Below the pieces are notes generated by a model. The model saw nothing but the letters and a program-made list of their open reading frames with translations, had not been told where the DNA came from and made no database searches. Shown in pieces: positions 8,856 to 17,650 of a stretch of 64,000 nucleotides of DNA (within the stretch, counting starts at the first letter, position 1; each line of letters starts with the position of its first letter). A program made the position numbers and the translations under genes. The DNA comes from Bermanella sp044597725 (GTDB lineage Bacteria; Pseudomonadota; Gammaproteobacteria; Pseudomonadales; Oceanobacteraceae), in assembly GCF_044597725.1 (NCBI RefSeq), contig NZ_CP139003.1:744001-808000 (forward strand). The letters run 5' to 3'.

Positions 8856-9344
8856 ATGAGAAAACTCGTACTCGTAGTAGGTATGTTAACGGCTAGCGTT
8901 GCTTTTGCAGAGTATACACTGGGGTTATCAAGCCGCTTAGCGCTACAAAGCCAAGTTGAAGAATTCGATACAGAGAACAAACAAGTTGATAAACGTATTG
9001 AAGTTGAGAGTAATGGAAAGCGTTTTTATCCCCTAATTAACCCCAATGCAGGGCAGTCTTTAATGACTCAGGGTGAGTTTGGCTTATATAGCGGTCAACT
9101 TATGCAGCGTGCTGGTACTAATACCGTAGGCGAGCTTACCGGCAGTATTTTGGTGAAAACCCGTGAGCCCAATGCCAACTTAAAAGTAGATGCTGTAAAG
9201 CAAACCGCCATTGGTAAACACTATATCTTGTTCGTATTTTCTAAGCAGCAAAACCTGCTTAAGATGTTAACCCAGTTAAAGAAAAACCCGCTGGTTGAAG
9301 GTGCTGAATTAGAAGTAAATACTCGATCTCAGCGTGCTCACTAA
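8856..9344 (+). CDS. Small secreted protein, probable chaperone/propeptide-like partner of the upstream protease
   Basis: A 162-residue product starting at ATG 8856 (AGGA at 8844-8847) with a clear signal peptide, cleaved after VAFA (about residue 19). The C-terminal half ends in a beta-alpha-beta-like stretch (HYILFVFSKQQNLLKMLTQL then NPLVEGAELEVNTRSQ), reminiscent of subtilase propeptides of the I9 fold. Position and size match ORF2 of Aeromonas sobria, the external chaperone encoded directly after the P-domain protease ASP. The chaperone role is inferred from context; I see no diagnostic motif. The frame is open further upstream but would overlap the protease gene. It ends at a strong bidirectional terminator. 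Confidence 0.6.
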   Translation: MRKLVLVVGMLTASVAFAEYTLGLSSRLALQSQVEEFDTENKQVDKRIEVESNGKRFYPLINPNAGQSLMTQGEFGLYSGQLMQRAGTNTVGELTGSILVKTREPNANLKVDAVKQTAIGKHYILFVFSKQQNLLKMLTQLKKNPLVEGAELEVNTRSQRAH

Positions 9345-9370
9345 GTGAGATAATACTTTCTGTAAACAAT

Positions 9371-9409
9371 AAAAAACCCCAACTAATTGACTATTAGTTG
9401 GGGTTTTTT
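9371..9409. terminator. Bidirectional intrinsic terminator
   Basis: A perfect 16-bp inverted repeat (AAAAAACCCCAACTAA / TTAGTTGGGGTTTTTT) with a 7-nt loop lies between the protease operon and the convergent lipoprotein gene. T-tracts follow the stem on both strands. Confidence 0.93.
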
Positions 9410-9449
9410 AATGCGCTATTTTTAACGTAGGTTAATAACTCAATACGTT

Positions 9450-10034
9450 TTAGTTAGCTTCCATTTTAGAGATTTCTTCAGCGAGTTCATCAAAGCCTTT
9501 TTTGGCTTGGAATTTCTGCCAAAGAGCACGCTCATTATTCATTGAAGTACGTAGTGCCGTTTCATGAATTTTGCTGGCGGCTTCATCATCTAAGCCAACT
9601 AGCACATAAAGTGCACCATTAGGGCTACGACGGGTTTTGTAAATACGAGTGCCAACCAGTGTCTCATTGGTAATTTGCTTGGTGACAGAGCTGTTTACCA
9701 TATCAACGGTTTCGGTATCGCCCACACCTGTGGTTTCGGCAAATTGCTTAACCATGTTTTGTACTTGAACGCGCATCATCTGTGCTAACTGAACACGGGC
9801 AGCTGTACTGGCTTGTTGCTTCATGAAGTTAATGCCCGCGCCTGACTTATCGGCAGAACCCACTGCAGAAACCGCCAAGCCATCAACTGGTTCGTCGCAT
9901 ACCCAGCCCGGAGCAGCCACTTGAGGTGCGTCAGGGAATGTGCAGTCGGGCACAGCCGCTTGTTTAGGTCCACTTGAACAGGCAGCAAGCGCTGTAGTAA
10001 GGGCGGCTGCTGAAACGATACGTAATAATGACAT
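9450..10034 (-). CDS. LPP20-family outer-membrane lipoprotein
   Basis: The 194-residue product has a lipoprotein signal with lipobox LAAC followed by SSG. The mature part (VSAVGSADKSGAGINFMKQQ, QLAQMMRVQVQNMV, NETLVGTRIYKT, GALYVLVGLD) has the layout of LPP20/LpoB-like lipoproteins. The start at 10034 (MSLLR) is chosen because AAGGAG lies 6 nt before it; that ribosome site directly abuts an alternative ATG two codons earlier. It is convergent with the protease operon. Its molecular role is unknown. Confidence 0.8.
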   Translation of the reverse strand: MSLLRIVSAAALTTALAACSSGPKQAAVPDCTFPDAPQVAAPGWVCDEPVDGLAVSAVGSADKSGAGINFMKQQASTAARVQLAQMMRVQVQNMVKQFAETTGVGDTETVDMVNSSVTKQITNETLVGTRIYKTRRSPNGALYVLVGLDDEAASKIHETALRTSMNNERALWQKFQAKKGFDELAEEISKMEAN

Positions 10035-10206
10035 CTTCATCTCCTTGAAGGAAATTGGTTTAAAGTAGTCTAACCATAACCAATAACAAGGGGTTTCGCC
10101 ACTATTTGTAAGTAAATAAAACACAAAAATGTGAGGCTGTTAGGGGTTGATAAAAGGCGACAGCCAGTGCCGCCAAGTGGATGAAGTGACATTGCTCTCA
10201 ATATAC

Positions 10207-11628
10207 CTAATACCGATATTCCCCCGCGGCTATGTCTGCCTGAATATCGTTATTGAGTTGTGTATAACATTGAGTATCCGGTAACCAAACCCATACTGGG
10301 TCGTTGTTTTTATTTACGTCATAGCCTTTTTCTTTCAAGGGCCCTTTTAAATGCTTAAACGTTCCTGTTACTGCCATATTCTCTCTGATGGTTAAGAAAA
10401 CAGGAACAGCGTAGTGTGGCAGACGTTGTTTTAATTGGCTAAGTATGCACTCAAAATCGATTGTTTCTATACTTGGTTTAACTTTGATCGCCGCCATGCC
10501 CGCACGACCATTGGTATTTGGGATTTCTACACCGTAGACAATGGCTTCTTGTATTTCGTCCAGTTCTTCTAGCATCATCTCCACTTCTGTGGTCGATACG
10601 TTTTCGCCTTTCCAGCGAAAGGTGTCTCCAGTACGGTCAACAAACTGGGCATGACGGAAGCCCATATCGCGCATTAAATCGCCGGTATTAAACCAACGGT
10701 CTCCTTGCTTAAATACATTTTCTAGAATACACGATTGGGTTTTGTCTTTATCGGTATAACCATGAAACGGTGTTTTATCTGTGATTTCGCCAATTAATAA
10801 ACCAATATCTCCTTTTGCCACCTTTTTCATATAGCCTTGTTCGTTTAAAAGCGGTTGATCAGTGGATTTGTCGTATTCAACAATCGCATATGGGTAGGGT
10901 GAAATACCGACAGTTTTATCCATGTTGAGTAAGTTGGTGAAACCAATATTGCCTTCGCTTGAAGCATAAAACTCCATAATTCGGTTAATACCAAATCGCG
11001 CTTTAAATGCGTTCCAAATAGAGGGGCGCATGCCATTACCTACGATTACCTTGATCTGATTTTGGCTATCCAATTCTGTGGCAGGTTGCTCAAGTAAATA
11101 GCGACAAAGCTCTCCCACATAACCAAATGCAGTGGCACCATGCTTACGTATATCCGGCCAGAAACCACTGGCACTGAATTTACGTGCCATAATCAAGCAG
11201 CCATGTCCTGCCAGTACCGAGCCCCAACAAACCGCCATAGCGGTTGAATGATAAAAAGGTAAAGGCACATACATTCTATCGCTCGCTTTTAAACGCATGG
11301 CGGCAACACCAAACGACCCATAAGCTTTCATGTAACGGCCGTGGTTAAAGACCACTGCTTTAGGTAAGCCCGTTGTGCCTGATGTGTAAATATAAAAACA
11401 GGGGTCTAGGGAATACACATTAAATGTGCTGCTGGGGTTGTCTGTGCTTTGCCCTTTAATGCAATCTGATGCATTTAACCAACCATCGGGCGTATCCGTT
11501 AATGGGGTTTGCGAGACATCGTTGTCATGAAAAAAGATATGTTGATCTTCGGGTATAGTAAGGTCATGTCGAATGCCATCATATACCACTGGTAAATGCA
11601 GCCGAAACCTGGCATGTGGAGAAAACAA
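10207..11628 (-). pseudogene. Acyl-CoA synthetase (FATP/long-chain type), N-terminally truncated
   Basis: The frame encodes an ANL-superfamily adenylating enzyme: P-loop YIYTSGTTGLPKAVVFNHGR, then EFYASSEGNIGF, the WFNTGDLMR motif and the C-terminal RWKGENVSTTEVE hinge typical of the very-long-chain/FATP group. Roughly the first 120-150 residues expected in this family are missing, including the segment that begins the N-terminal subdomain. The only start near the 5' end is a TTG at 11626-11628 with no good ribosome site, and an in-frame stop follows at 11644-11646. The divergent araC-like frame next door is truncated as well, so a deletion probably removed both 5' ends. Reduced function cannot be excluded. 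Confidence 0.75.
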
Positions 11629-12230
11629 ACAAGCATTTGATTCTTACCTTTAGTTTTTCATCCGATTATATCTATCCTCGCTGCGCCATCGAGCGAAGCA
11701 TGGTTTCATTATATCGTTGGGCGTGTTTTTATTCTGATCAAACGCTTTCGTTATTGTCAGTAAACTTTACCTTTCCTAAACCGGATTACGCGGAGTTTGT
11801 GGAGAAGCAGTTTTATCGTTCGGTTAAGTACAATCAAGATCAAAATCAACTTACGTTTCCTCTCTCAGTGCTAAGTATTAAACTACGAGGAAGTCAGCCA
11901 TATTTAAAAAGTATGTTGGAGGAAAGAGCCAATAAGGTGGCGTCTACTAGCTTGATGCACCATCAAATAAGCGATCAAGTACGAGAGTTACTGCATCAAG
12001 ATTTAGCTGTCTATAGTTCGCAATCGGCTGTGGCAAATAAGCTTTATGTCAGTCGCTCCACATTAAGCCGAAAACTTAAGAATGAAGGAACAAGTTTTTC
12101 TCAGCTGCTTAGCTCTGTTCGGCGTCAATTAGCGGTTGAGTATAGTCATTTACCGGTAAAAAAATTAATCGATAAATTGGGTTTCTCTGACGAAAGCGCT
12201 TATTACAAAGCTAAAAAGAAATGGCATTAA
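11616..12230 (+). pseudogene. AraC-family regulator, N-terminally truncated
   Basis: The 204-residue frame ends in an AraC DNA-binding region (QSAVANKLYVSRSTLSRKLK, then FSQLLSSVRRQLAVEYS and LGFSDESAYYKAKKKWH). It is preceded by the end of the arabinose-binding-like sensor domain typical of roughly 340-residue OruR-type regulators (FPKPDYAEFVEKQFYRSVKY). About 120-140 residues of the sensor domain are absent. The only start is a GTG at 11616 without a ribosome site, overlapping the end of the divergent acyl-CoA synthetase frame by 13 nt. The helix-turn-helix part is intact, so a shortened protein could still bind DNA, but I read it as a remnant. Confidence 0.7.
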
Positions 12231-12244
12231 CCTAGCTAATTTAC

Positions 12245-13030
12245 TCAAGCTGTTTCGTCATCTGCTGCTTCTTGGTCTTCGTCGGCTTTTTTCTTAATTA
12301 AGTGCCCGAACAAAATACCTGCTTCAAACAATAAGTACATGGGAAGAGCCAAGATGGTTTGGCTGATAACGTCTGGTGGCGTAACTAACATACCCACTAC
12401 AAAGCAACCAATAAAAATGTAAGGGCGTTTTTGCTTAAGGCTTTCAACGGTTGTAATGCCCGTCATAATCATAAGGAAGGTGGCAATGGGGATTTCAAAC
12501 GCTAGCCCAAAGGCAAAGAATATTTTTAATATGAAATTCAGGATGTTATTAATATCAGGTAGAAAGTTTACACCTTCTGGTCCTATGGCGGTAAAAAAGC
12601 CAAATACAATGGGTAGCACAATAAAATAGGCAAAGGCAACGCCAGTGTAAAAAAGAATAATGCTGCTCAATAGTAGTGGAATAGCGAAGCGTTTTTCATT
12701 TTGGTACAAGCCCGGTGAAATAAAGGCCCATACTTGATGTAAAATAAATGGGATAGAAATAAAAACAGCCGCAAATAAAGCCAACTTAAAGGGTACTAAA
12801 AAAGGTGACGCAACCCCTGTGGCAATCATCGAGCTTTGCTCTGGCAGCAAGACTTTTAACGGTTGCGATACCAATAAATAAAGCTCATTAGAAACGCTAT
12901 AAAGTCCAGCAAACACCACCAGTATAAGTAACAATGCTTTTAATAGTCGATTACGCAACTCAATTAAATGGCTAATCAATGGCTGCTCTTGCTGCATTTT
13001 TTCGCGTTCTTCTTGGGTCTGCTTGGCCAT
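12245..13030 (-). CDS. tatC: Sec-independent translocase subunit TatC
   Basis: TatC is the polytopic twin-arginine receptor of the Tat system. The 261-residue protein has the conserved N-terminal HLIELRNRLLKA block, the SPGLYQNEKRF loop, FAFGLAFEIPIATFLM, and the PYIFIGCFVVGMLVTPPDVISQ segment, with six predicted membrane spans. The C-terminus is acidic (DEDQEAADDETA). It is the last gene of tatABC, 7 nt after tatB. Confidence 0.97.
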   Translation of the reverse strand: MAKQTQEEREKMQQEQPLISHLIELRNRLLKALLLILVVFAGLYSVSNELYLLVSQPLKVLLPEQSSMIATGVASPFLVPFKLALFAAVFISIPFILHQVWAFISPGLYQNEKRFAIPLLLSSIILFYTGVAFAYFIVLPIVFGFFTAIGPEGVNFLPDINNILNFILKIFFAFGLAFEIPIATFLMIMTGITTVESLKQKRPYIFIGCFVVGMLVTPPDVISQTILALPMYLLFEAGILFGHLIKKKADEDQEAADDETA

Positions 13031-13037
13031 GGGTTAT

Positions 13038-13370
13038 CTACTTAGGAGGCTGTTTGTTGGGCTCAGCCTGTGGTGGCGTTATTTCATTTTCGCTTGTAGG
13101 GGCTATTTGGTTTTGCTCTTCGTATTCTTGATATTGTTTATTAAGCTCTTCCTCGCTTAAATAGGTACGCATAGGGTCTTTGAGTTTTTCGCGAATTTCT
13201 TGATTGCGAACCTCTTGCTCTATTTCTTGCTGAATACCACTCATGGTACGACGAATGCGTCCTATTAATAGTCCAAGGGTACGAGCGGCTTTGGGAAGTC
13301 GCTCGGGCCCAAGTACAATAAGCGCTAACACACCTACAATTAACAGTTCGGCAAAACCTATATCAAACAT
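13038..13370 (-). CDS. tatB: Sec-independent translocase subunit TatB
   Basis: TatB forms the signal-peptide-binding complex with TatC. The 110-residue protein has the family N-terminus MFDIGFAELLIVGVLALIVLGPERLP, one membrane span followed by an amphipathic helix, then a charged tail ending in a proline-rich stretch. It sits between tatA and tatC in the normal order. Confidence 0.95.
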   Translation of the reverse strand: MFDIGFAELLIVGVLALIVLGPERLPKAARTLGLLIGRIRRTMSGIQQEIEQEVRNQEIREKLKDPMRTYLSEEELNKQYQEYEEQNQIAPTSENEITPPQAEPNKQPPK

Positions 13371-13385
13371 TGCTAGGGTAACCTG

Positions 13386-13625
13386 CTATTTGGTTTTGTC
13401 TTTTTCTGATTCTTTGTTCGATTCAGAAAATTGAGCGTCTTCCTGCTTAGATTCAAGCTTGTCGGTGTCTTCTTTCGATTTCTCTTCATCGCTCATGGCT
13501 TTTTTAAAGCCTTTTACTGCACCGCCCAAATCGCCACCCAAGGTGCGAAGTTTTTTGGTGCCAAAAATAAGGATAACCACCACCAAAATGATAAGTAGTT
13601 GCCAAATGCTTATGCCGCCTAACAT
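13386..13625 (-). CDS. tatA: Sec-independent translocase subunit TatA
   Basis: TatA is the pore-forming Tat component. The 79-residue protein shows the single N-terminal span (ISIWQLLIILVVVILIFGTKKL), the LGGDLGGAVKGFKKAM amphipathic helix and a highly charged, disordered tail. It is the first gene of tatABC, downstream of hisE on the same strand. Confidence 0.95.
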   Translation of the reverse strand: MLGGISIWQLLIILVVVILIFGTKKLRTLGGDLGGAVKGFKKAMSDEEKSKEDTDKLESKQEDAQFSESNKESEKDKTK

Positions 13626-13744
13626 ATTAATCTCCTGCTCTTTAATAAGAGTCGTGGGCTTTAACGTGACTGAGTGCTAAAAGCGGCTCAGTTTAGTCTT
13701 GTTTTGTAACATCTTAGTGACAGTCTACAAAACAATAGAATTAC

Positions 13745-14077
13745 TTATTTTTTATCGCGATTGGCTTTTTCTTCCAACCCAGATAAATCAAAACGACGTT
13801 CTAGTTCCTGCAGTACAACTTGAGGGTCTTCCCCCAATTCTGACAGCATCACCATAGAATGAAACCATAGATCGGCGGTTTCATAGATAACCTCTTTATT
13901 ATCACCGCTGGTTTTAGCATCTTTAGCAGCAATAATGGTTTCGGTGGCTTCTTCACCGACCTTTTCCAAGATTTTATTGAGCCCGCTGCGATATAAACTC
14001 GCCACGTACGATTGCTCTGCATTAGCCGACTTGCGGGCTTCCAAAATTTTGCCGAGTTGGGCGATTACATCACTCAT
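13745..14077 (-). CDS. hisE: Phosphoribosyl-ATP pyrophosphatase HisE
   Basis: HisE hydrolyses phosphoribosyl-ATP to phosphoribosyl-AMP in histidine synthesis. The 110-residue all-helical MazG-like protein has the signature EKVGEEATETIIAAKD and YETADLWFHSMVML, which supply the metal-binding acids. It is a stand-alone HisE, not the fused HisIE of enterics. In Pseudomonas-type clusters hisI lies next to it between ubiB and hisE; here only about 80 nt separate hisE and ubiB, so hisI must be elsewhere. Confidence 0.95.
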   Translation of the reverse strand: MSDVIAQLGKILEARKSANAEQSYVASLYRSGLNKILEKVGEEATETIIAAKDAKTSGDNKEVIYETADLWFHSMVMLSELGEDPQVVLQELERRFDLSGLEEKANRDKK

Positions 14078-14158
14078 GGCCGCTCCTTTGGGTGGTCGCG
14101 CTTAGTATAGGTTTAGCACGGCATAATACCGCAAATTGCGGCGGGTTACATAATTTGC

Positions 14159-15790
14159 TTATCCGCGCACTAATATCCAAGCAATACCTAAAGCAATCAA
14201 TGCACTGCTTGTTTGGTAGTTCCATAAATAGGGGGTATGCAGGCTTACTAAACCCAAAGCGGATACTAACGTCCCTACAGCGCGGTGTTTACGCCCCTTG
14301 CTTTGGCTTTGCAGGCTCGCTTCAATGTTCTCAAGGCGAGCGTGCAGGCGTTTTTGCTGGCTAGGGTACTGGTTCAAGCTTATTAAACTGTTGCGGATGA
14401 GTTCGGGCATTTGTGGGCCATGGGCAATCCAAGCGGGTGCCTGACGCTTCACTTCTTGCCAAATAGCTTTGGGGCCCATACGGCGCTTCATCCATTCTTC
14501 CATGTAAGGTTTGGCGGTGCTCCACAAATCAAGCTGGGGGTAAAGTTGTCGACCTAAGCCTTCTATGTTGAGTAGAGTTTTTTGCAGCAATACTAATTGC
14601 GGCTGCACTTCCATATTGTAGCGTCTAGCTACTTGGAATAAGCGCAATAACAGCTGGCCGAAGCTGATTTCCTCTAGGGGTTTTTCAAATATGGGCTCAC
14701 ACACGCTACGGATCGCACTTTCAAATTCGTTAATGCGTGTATCTTCTGCTACCCAGCCAGACTCAACATGTAAGCGGGCTACTTCATGGTAATCTTGGTT
14801 AAAAAACGCTAACAGATTTCGGGCCAGATAGTCTTGGTCAACTTCGCTCAGGGTTCCAACTATGCCGCAATCGATGGCAATGTAGCGTGGTGACTCGGGT
14901 TGGCTATGGTCAACAAAAATATTGCCGGGGTGCATATCGGCGTGAAAGAAGCTGTCTTGAAATACTTGTCTAAAGAAAATCTCTACGCCACGCTCAGCCA
15001 AAACCTTCATATTGGTGCCACTTGAAATTAAGGTTTCAATATCACCAATGGGGGTGCCATAAATGCGCTCTTGCACCATTACATTATCGCGGCACCAGTC
15101 CCAATGTACATCGGGCACATATAATAGGGGGCTGTCGTTGAAGTTGCGGCGTAATTGCGCACAATTAGCCGCTTCCGACATCAAATCCAGTTCGCCAAAA
15201 ATGGTATGTCGATAATCTTCCACCACGGCAACGGGTTTTAAACGTTTACCGTCCGCCACGTAGTACTCAAGGATACGAGCGGCCACCAGCATAAGGCGAA
15301 TATCTTTTTCGATGGTACGTTCAATGCTGGGTCGAATAACTTTGATGACTACTTCGTCGCCACTTTTTAATTGCGCACTGTGTACTTGGGCGATGGAAGC
15401 GCTAGCAAGAGGCTCAATATCAAAACGCGCAAATACCGAATCGATAGGCGCTTCTAAAGATTGCTCAATGATGCATTTAGCATGTTCCGAATCAAACGGC
15501 GGCACCTTATCTTGCAATTTGGCTAGCTCAGCGGCCAGTTTTGGCGGCAATAAATCGCGACGGGTCGATAGAATTTGCCCAAATTTAATGAAGATTGGGC
15601 CTAAACGAATAAGTGCTAGGCGCAGTCGCTTTTCTTTTGGTATGCGTTTAGGTAGGGGGTTTAAGCGCCATGGGGCTAAATAAAATGCCCAGCGTAAATA
15701 CCAGGGTAACAAAGCCACTGGTACAAAATCATCTAAACGGTATTTGCTGAACACATGAATGATGGTGATTAAGCGACGCAACTGCAGCAT
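14159..15790 (-). CDS. ubiB: UbiB, ABC1/ADCK-family ATPase for ubiquinone synthesis
   Basis: UbiB is an atypical protein-kinase-like protein of the ubiquinone biosynthesis complex. The 543-residue product has the KxGQ-type motif (IFIKFGQILSTRRDLLP), the alanine-rich loop ASASIAQVHSA, the metal-binding HADMHPGNIFVD and IAIDCG motifs, and two C-terminal membrane segments. The frame extends 39 nt upstream into ubiJ, but MLQLRRLITI at 15790 is the family start. It lies 10 nt after ubiJ in the order ubiE-ubiJ-ubiB. Confidence 0.95.
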   Translation of the reverse strand: MLQLRRLITIIHVFSKYRLDDFVPVALLPWYLRWAFYLAPWRLNPLPKRIPKEKRLRLALIRLGPIFIKFGQILSTRRDLLPPKLAAELAKLQDKVPPFDSEHAKCIIEQSLEAPIDSVFARFDIEPLASASIAQVHSAQLKSGDEVVIKVIRPSIERTIEKDIRLMLVAARILEYYVADGKRLKPVAVVEDYRHTIFGELDLMSEAANCAQLRRNFNDSPLLYVPDVHWDWCRDNVMVQERIYGTPIGDIETLISSGTNMKVLAERGVEIFFRQVFQDSFFHADMHPGNIFVDHSQPESPRYIAIDCGIVGTLSEVDQDYLARNLLAFFNQDYHEVARLHVESGWVAEDTRINEFESAIRSVCEPIFEKPLEEISFGQLLLRLFQVARRYNMEVQPQLVLLQKTLLNIEGLGRQLYPQLDLWSTAKPYMEEWMKRRMGPKAIWQEVKRQAPAWIAHGPQMPELIRNSLISLNQYPSQQKRLHARLENIEASLQSQSKGRKHRAVGTLVSALGLVSLHTPYLWNYQTSSALIALGIAWILVRG

Positions 15791-15800
15791 AGTGTTGATC

Positions 15801-16415
15801 TTATAATTGTGTTTGTTTAAGCCGCTCAATGCGGGCCTGCAGGCGCTCTGTGGCCAGCTTCACTTGGTGTATTTGTGCAAACTGCTGTTCACCTTCCTGT
15901 TTATGAGGGGCAAGGCGCAGTTCATCGCGAATATATTCCACCGAATCTTGCTTAAATTTGGCTCGAGTTTGTTCAAACCAGCCACTCAAACGACGTAGCC
16001 CTTTGCCCACCATATGAGCTGGAACAGGTCCAGTACGTTTGGCCAGCATGGCTTCAAAATCAATATCCAGCTGCGCCATAATCTGTGCAACGCTCATGGC
16101 CAGTTGGCTGGAGCCTTTGATATGAATATCGCTTTGCATCAGGGCAGCTTGCTTATCATCGCTGCGGGCTAAATTTAGAAATGCCGATAACTCACCAGTT
16201 AACGCGGTGTCTGGCTCGGTTTCAATGTGTTGCTGCAGCTTAATTGGGTTACCCATTATCAAGTAAATAGATAGCTCTGGTTGGTGAATATGGATAGCCA
16301 GTACCTTACCTTCTAGGTGCTCAAATGCGTACTGGCTTGCAGGGTCGTAAGCCAGAGTACGGTTGATCATTTGCTCGGCCAAACTCAAGCCGCCTTGAAT
16401 GATGGTTGCATCCAT
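15801..16415 (-). CDS. ubiJ: UbiJ, SCP2-domain accessory factor for ubiquinone synthesis
   Basis: UbiJ binds polyprenyl lipids in the ubiquinone complex. The 204-residue protein has an N-terminal SCP2-like domain (about residues 20-120, KVLAIHIHQPELSIYLIMG, ALTGELSAFLNLA) and a C-terminal coiled-coil tail (LATERLQARIERLKQ). ATG 16415 follows AAGGAA at proper spacing; the longer open frame would overlap ubiE. It sits between ubiE and ubiB, which supports the call despite the family's low sequence conservation. Confidence 0.9.
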   Translation of the reverse strand: MDATIIQGGLSLAEQMINRTLAYDPASQYAFEHLEGKVLAIHIHQPELSIYLIMGNPIKLQQHIETEPDTALTGELSAFLNLARSDDKQAALMQSDIHIKGSSQLAMSVAQIMAQLDIDFEAMLAKRTGPVPAHMVGKGLRRLSGWFEQTRAKFKQDSVEYIRDELRLAPHKQEGEQQFAQIHQVKLATERLQARIERLKQTQL

Positions 16416-16431
16416 TTTGCTTTCCTTGGTG

Positions 16432-17181
16432 TTAAGGCTTAATGCCTTTATGTAGCGCGACGATACCACCTGTGAGGTTATGGTAGTCACAATTGGCAAA
16501 GCCGGCTTGTTCAAACATAGTACGCAGAGTTTCTTGGTCTGGGTGCATGCGAATCGACTCAGCTAAGTAGCGATAGCTCTCGGCGTCATTGGTGATAAGT
16601 TTGCCCATTAATGGTAAGGCACTAAAACTGTAAAAGTCGTAAGCTTTGCTCAGCAGAGGGTTATTGGTTTTAGAAAACTCTAATACCAAAAGACGGCCGC
16701 CGGGCTTGAGGACACGATTAAATTCGCGCAGGGCTTGGTCTTTATCGGTGACATTGCGTAGGCCAAACGCCATGGTAATGACATCAAAGCTATTATCGGC
16801 AAAAGGCAAGGCTTCGGCATTGGCCTGCACACACTCAATATTGCCGCTGTAGCCTTTATCTAACAAGCGATCACGGCCTACTTTAAGCATAGAGTCGTTG
16901 ATGTCAGCGAGTACCACTTTGCCTTCTGGGCCCACTAAGTCTGAGAACTTCATGGTTAAATCGCCCGTTCCACCCGCAATATCCAATACATGGTGGCCGC
17001 GACGAACACCCGTAAACTCCATGGTATAGCGTTTCCACAACCTATGAATACCGAAAGACATAAGGTCGTTCATTAAGTCGTATTTGGCCGCCACACTGTG
17101 AAAAACATCGGCTACTTTGGCTTGTTTTTCTTCTTTGGCAACGGTCTTGTAACCAAAATGAGTGGTTTTTTCCTCTGACAT
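16432..17181 (-). CDS. ubiE: Ubiquinone/menaquinone C-methyltransferase UbiE
   Basis: UbiE methylates the quinone ring using S-adenosylmethionine. The 249-residue protein has SAM motif I DIAGGTGD (residues 67-74), the UbiE signatures YDLMNDLMSFGIHRLWK and AFGLRNVTDKDQALREFNRVLKPGG, and a C-terminal NLTGGIVALHKG. It is the first gene of the ubiE-ubiJ-ubiB unit, about 85 nt after the DUF971 gene on the same strand. Confidence 0.97.
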   Translation of the reverse strand: MSEEKTTHFGYKTVAKEEKQAKVADVFHSVAAKYDLMNDLMSFGIHRLWKRYTMEFTGVRRGHHVLDIAGGTGDLTMKFSDLVGPEGKVVLADINDSMLKVGRDRLLDKGYSGNIECVQANAEALPFADNSFDVITMAFGLRNVTDKDQALREFNRVLKPGGRLLVLEFSKTNNPLLSKAYDFYSFSALPLMGKLITNDAESYRYLAESIRMHPDQETLRTMFEQAGFANCDYHNLTGGIVALHKGIKP

Positions 17182-17266
17182 AAAAGGTGTCTCTATATAA
17201 ATTTAGCCGTATTTTAGACGGCTTTGTCTGTCATGTCTTGATATACCGCAGGGATTTCAGCCTTGC

Positions 17267-17650
17267 TTAGTCCACAGGTTTAAACATAATTTGCTGGCCT
17301 GCCCGTGTTTTTCCGGCTTGCTCTAAGCGCGCTAAATAATCTTGCCAGTAATGATCTTGGTTTTCCGCTAGGTCTTTGAGGTAGTCCCAATTATATAGGC
17401 CTGAGTCGTGGCCATCATCAAAGTAAATTTTGAGGGCATAATTACCAACGGGCTCAAGCTTTAAAATCCTTACATCTTGCTTACCATGTTGCAAAACTTC
17501 ATTGCCTTGGCCGTGGCCTCTTACCTCGGCACTGGGGCTGTAAACACGTAAAAATTCGGCACTAAGCTGGTAGCTAGAATCGCCCCAGCCTAGTTCTAGC
17601 TGTTGTGATTGGGTGTGAAAATCAATCTTGCTAGGGATTTTGGCCATCAT
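17267..17650 (-). CDS. DUF971 (gamma-butyrobetaine hydroxylase N-terminal-like) protein
   Basis: A 127-residue protein made of a single GBBH-like N-terminal domain: LELGWGDSSYQLSAEFLRVYSPSAEVRGHG, then VGNYALKIYFDDGHDSGLYNWDYL. Stand-alone versions are common in proteobacteria near hslUV or iron-sulfur genes, and their biochemical role is unsettled. The start overlaps the panE-like stop by one base (TAATG); a second ATG follows immediately. Confidence 0.88.
   Translation of the reverse strand: MMAKIPSKIDFHTQSQQLELGWGDSSYQLSAEFLRVYSPSAEVRGHGQGNEVLQHGKQDVRILKLEPVGNYALKIYFDDGHDSGLYNWDYLKDLAENQDHYWQDYLARLEQAGKTRAGQQIMFKPVD

Noticed and set aside
13701..13733. GTTTTGTA/TACAAAAC inverted repeat between tatA and hisE
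   Set aside because: A/T-rich stem with a 17-nt loop; too weak to call a terminator or operator.
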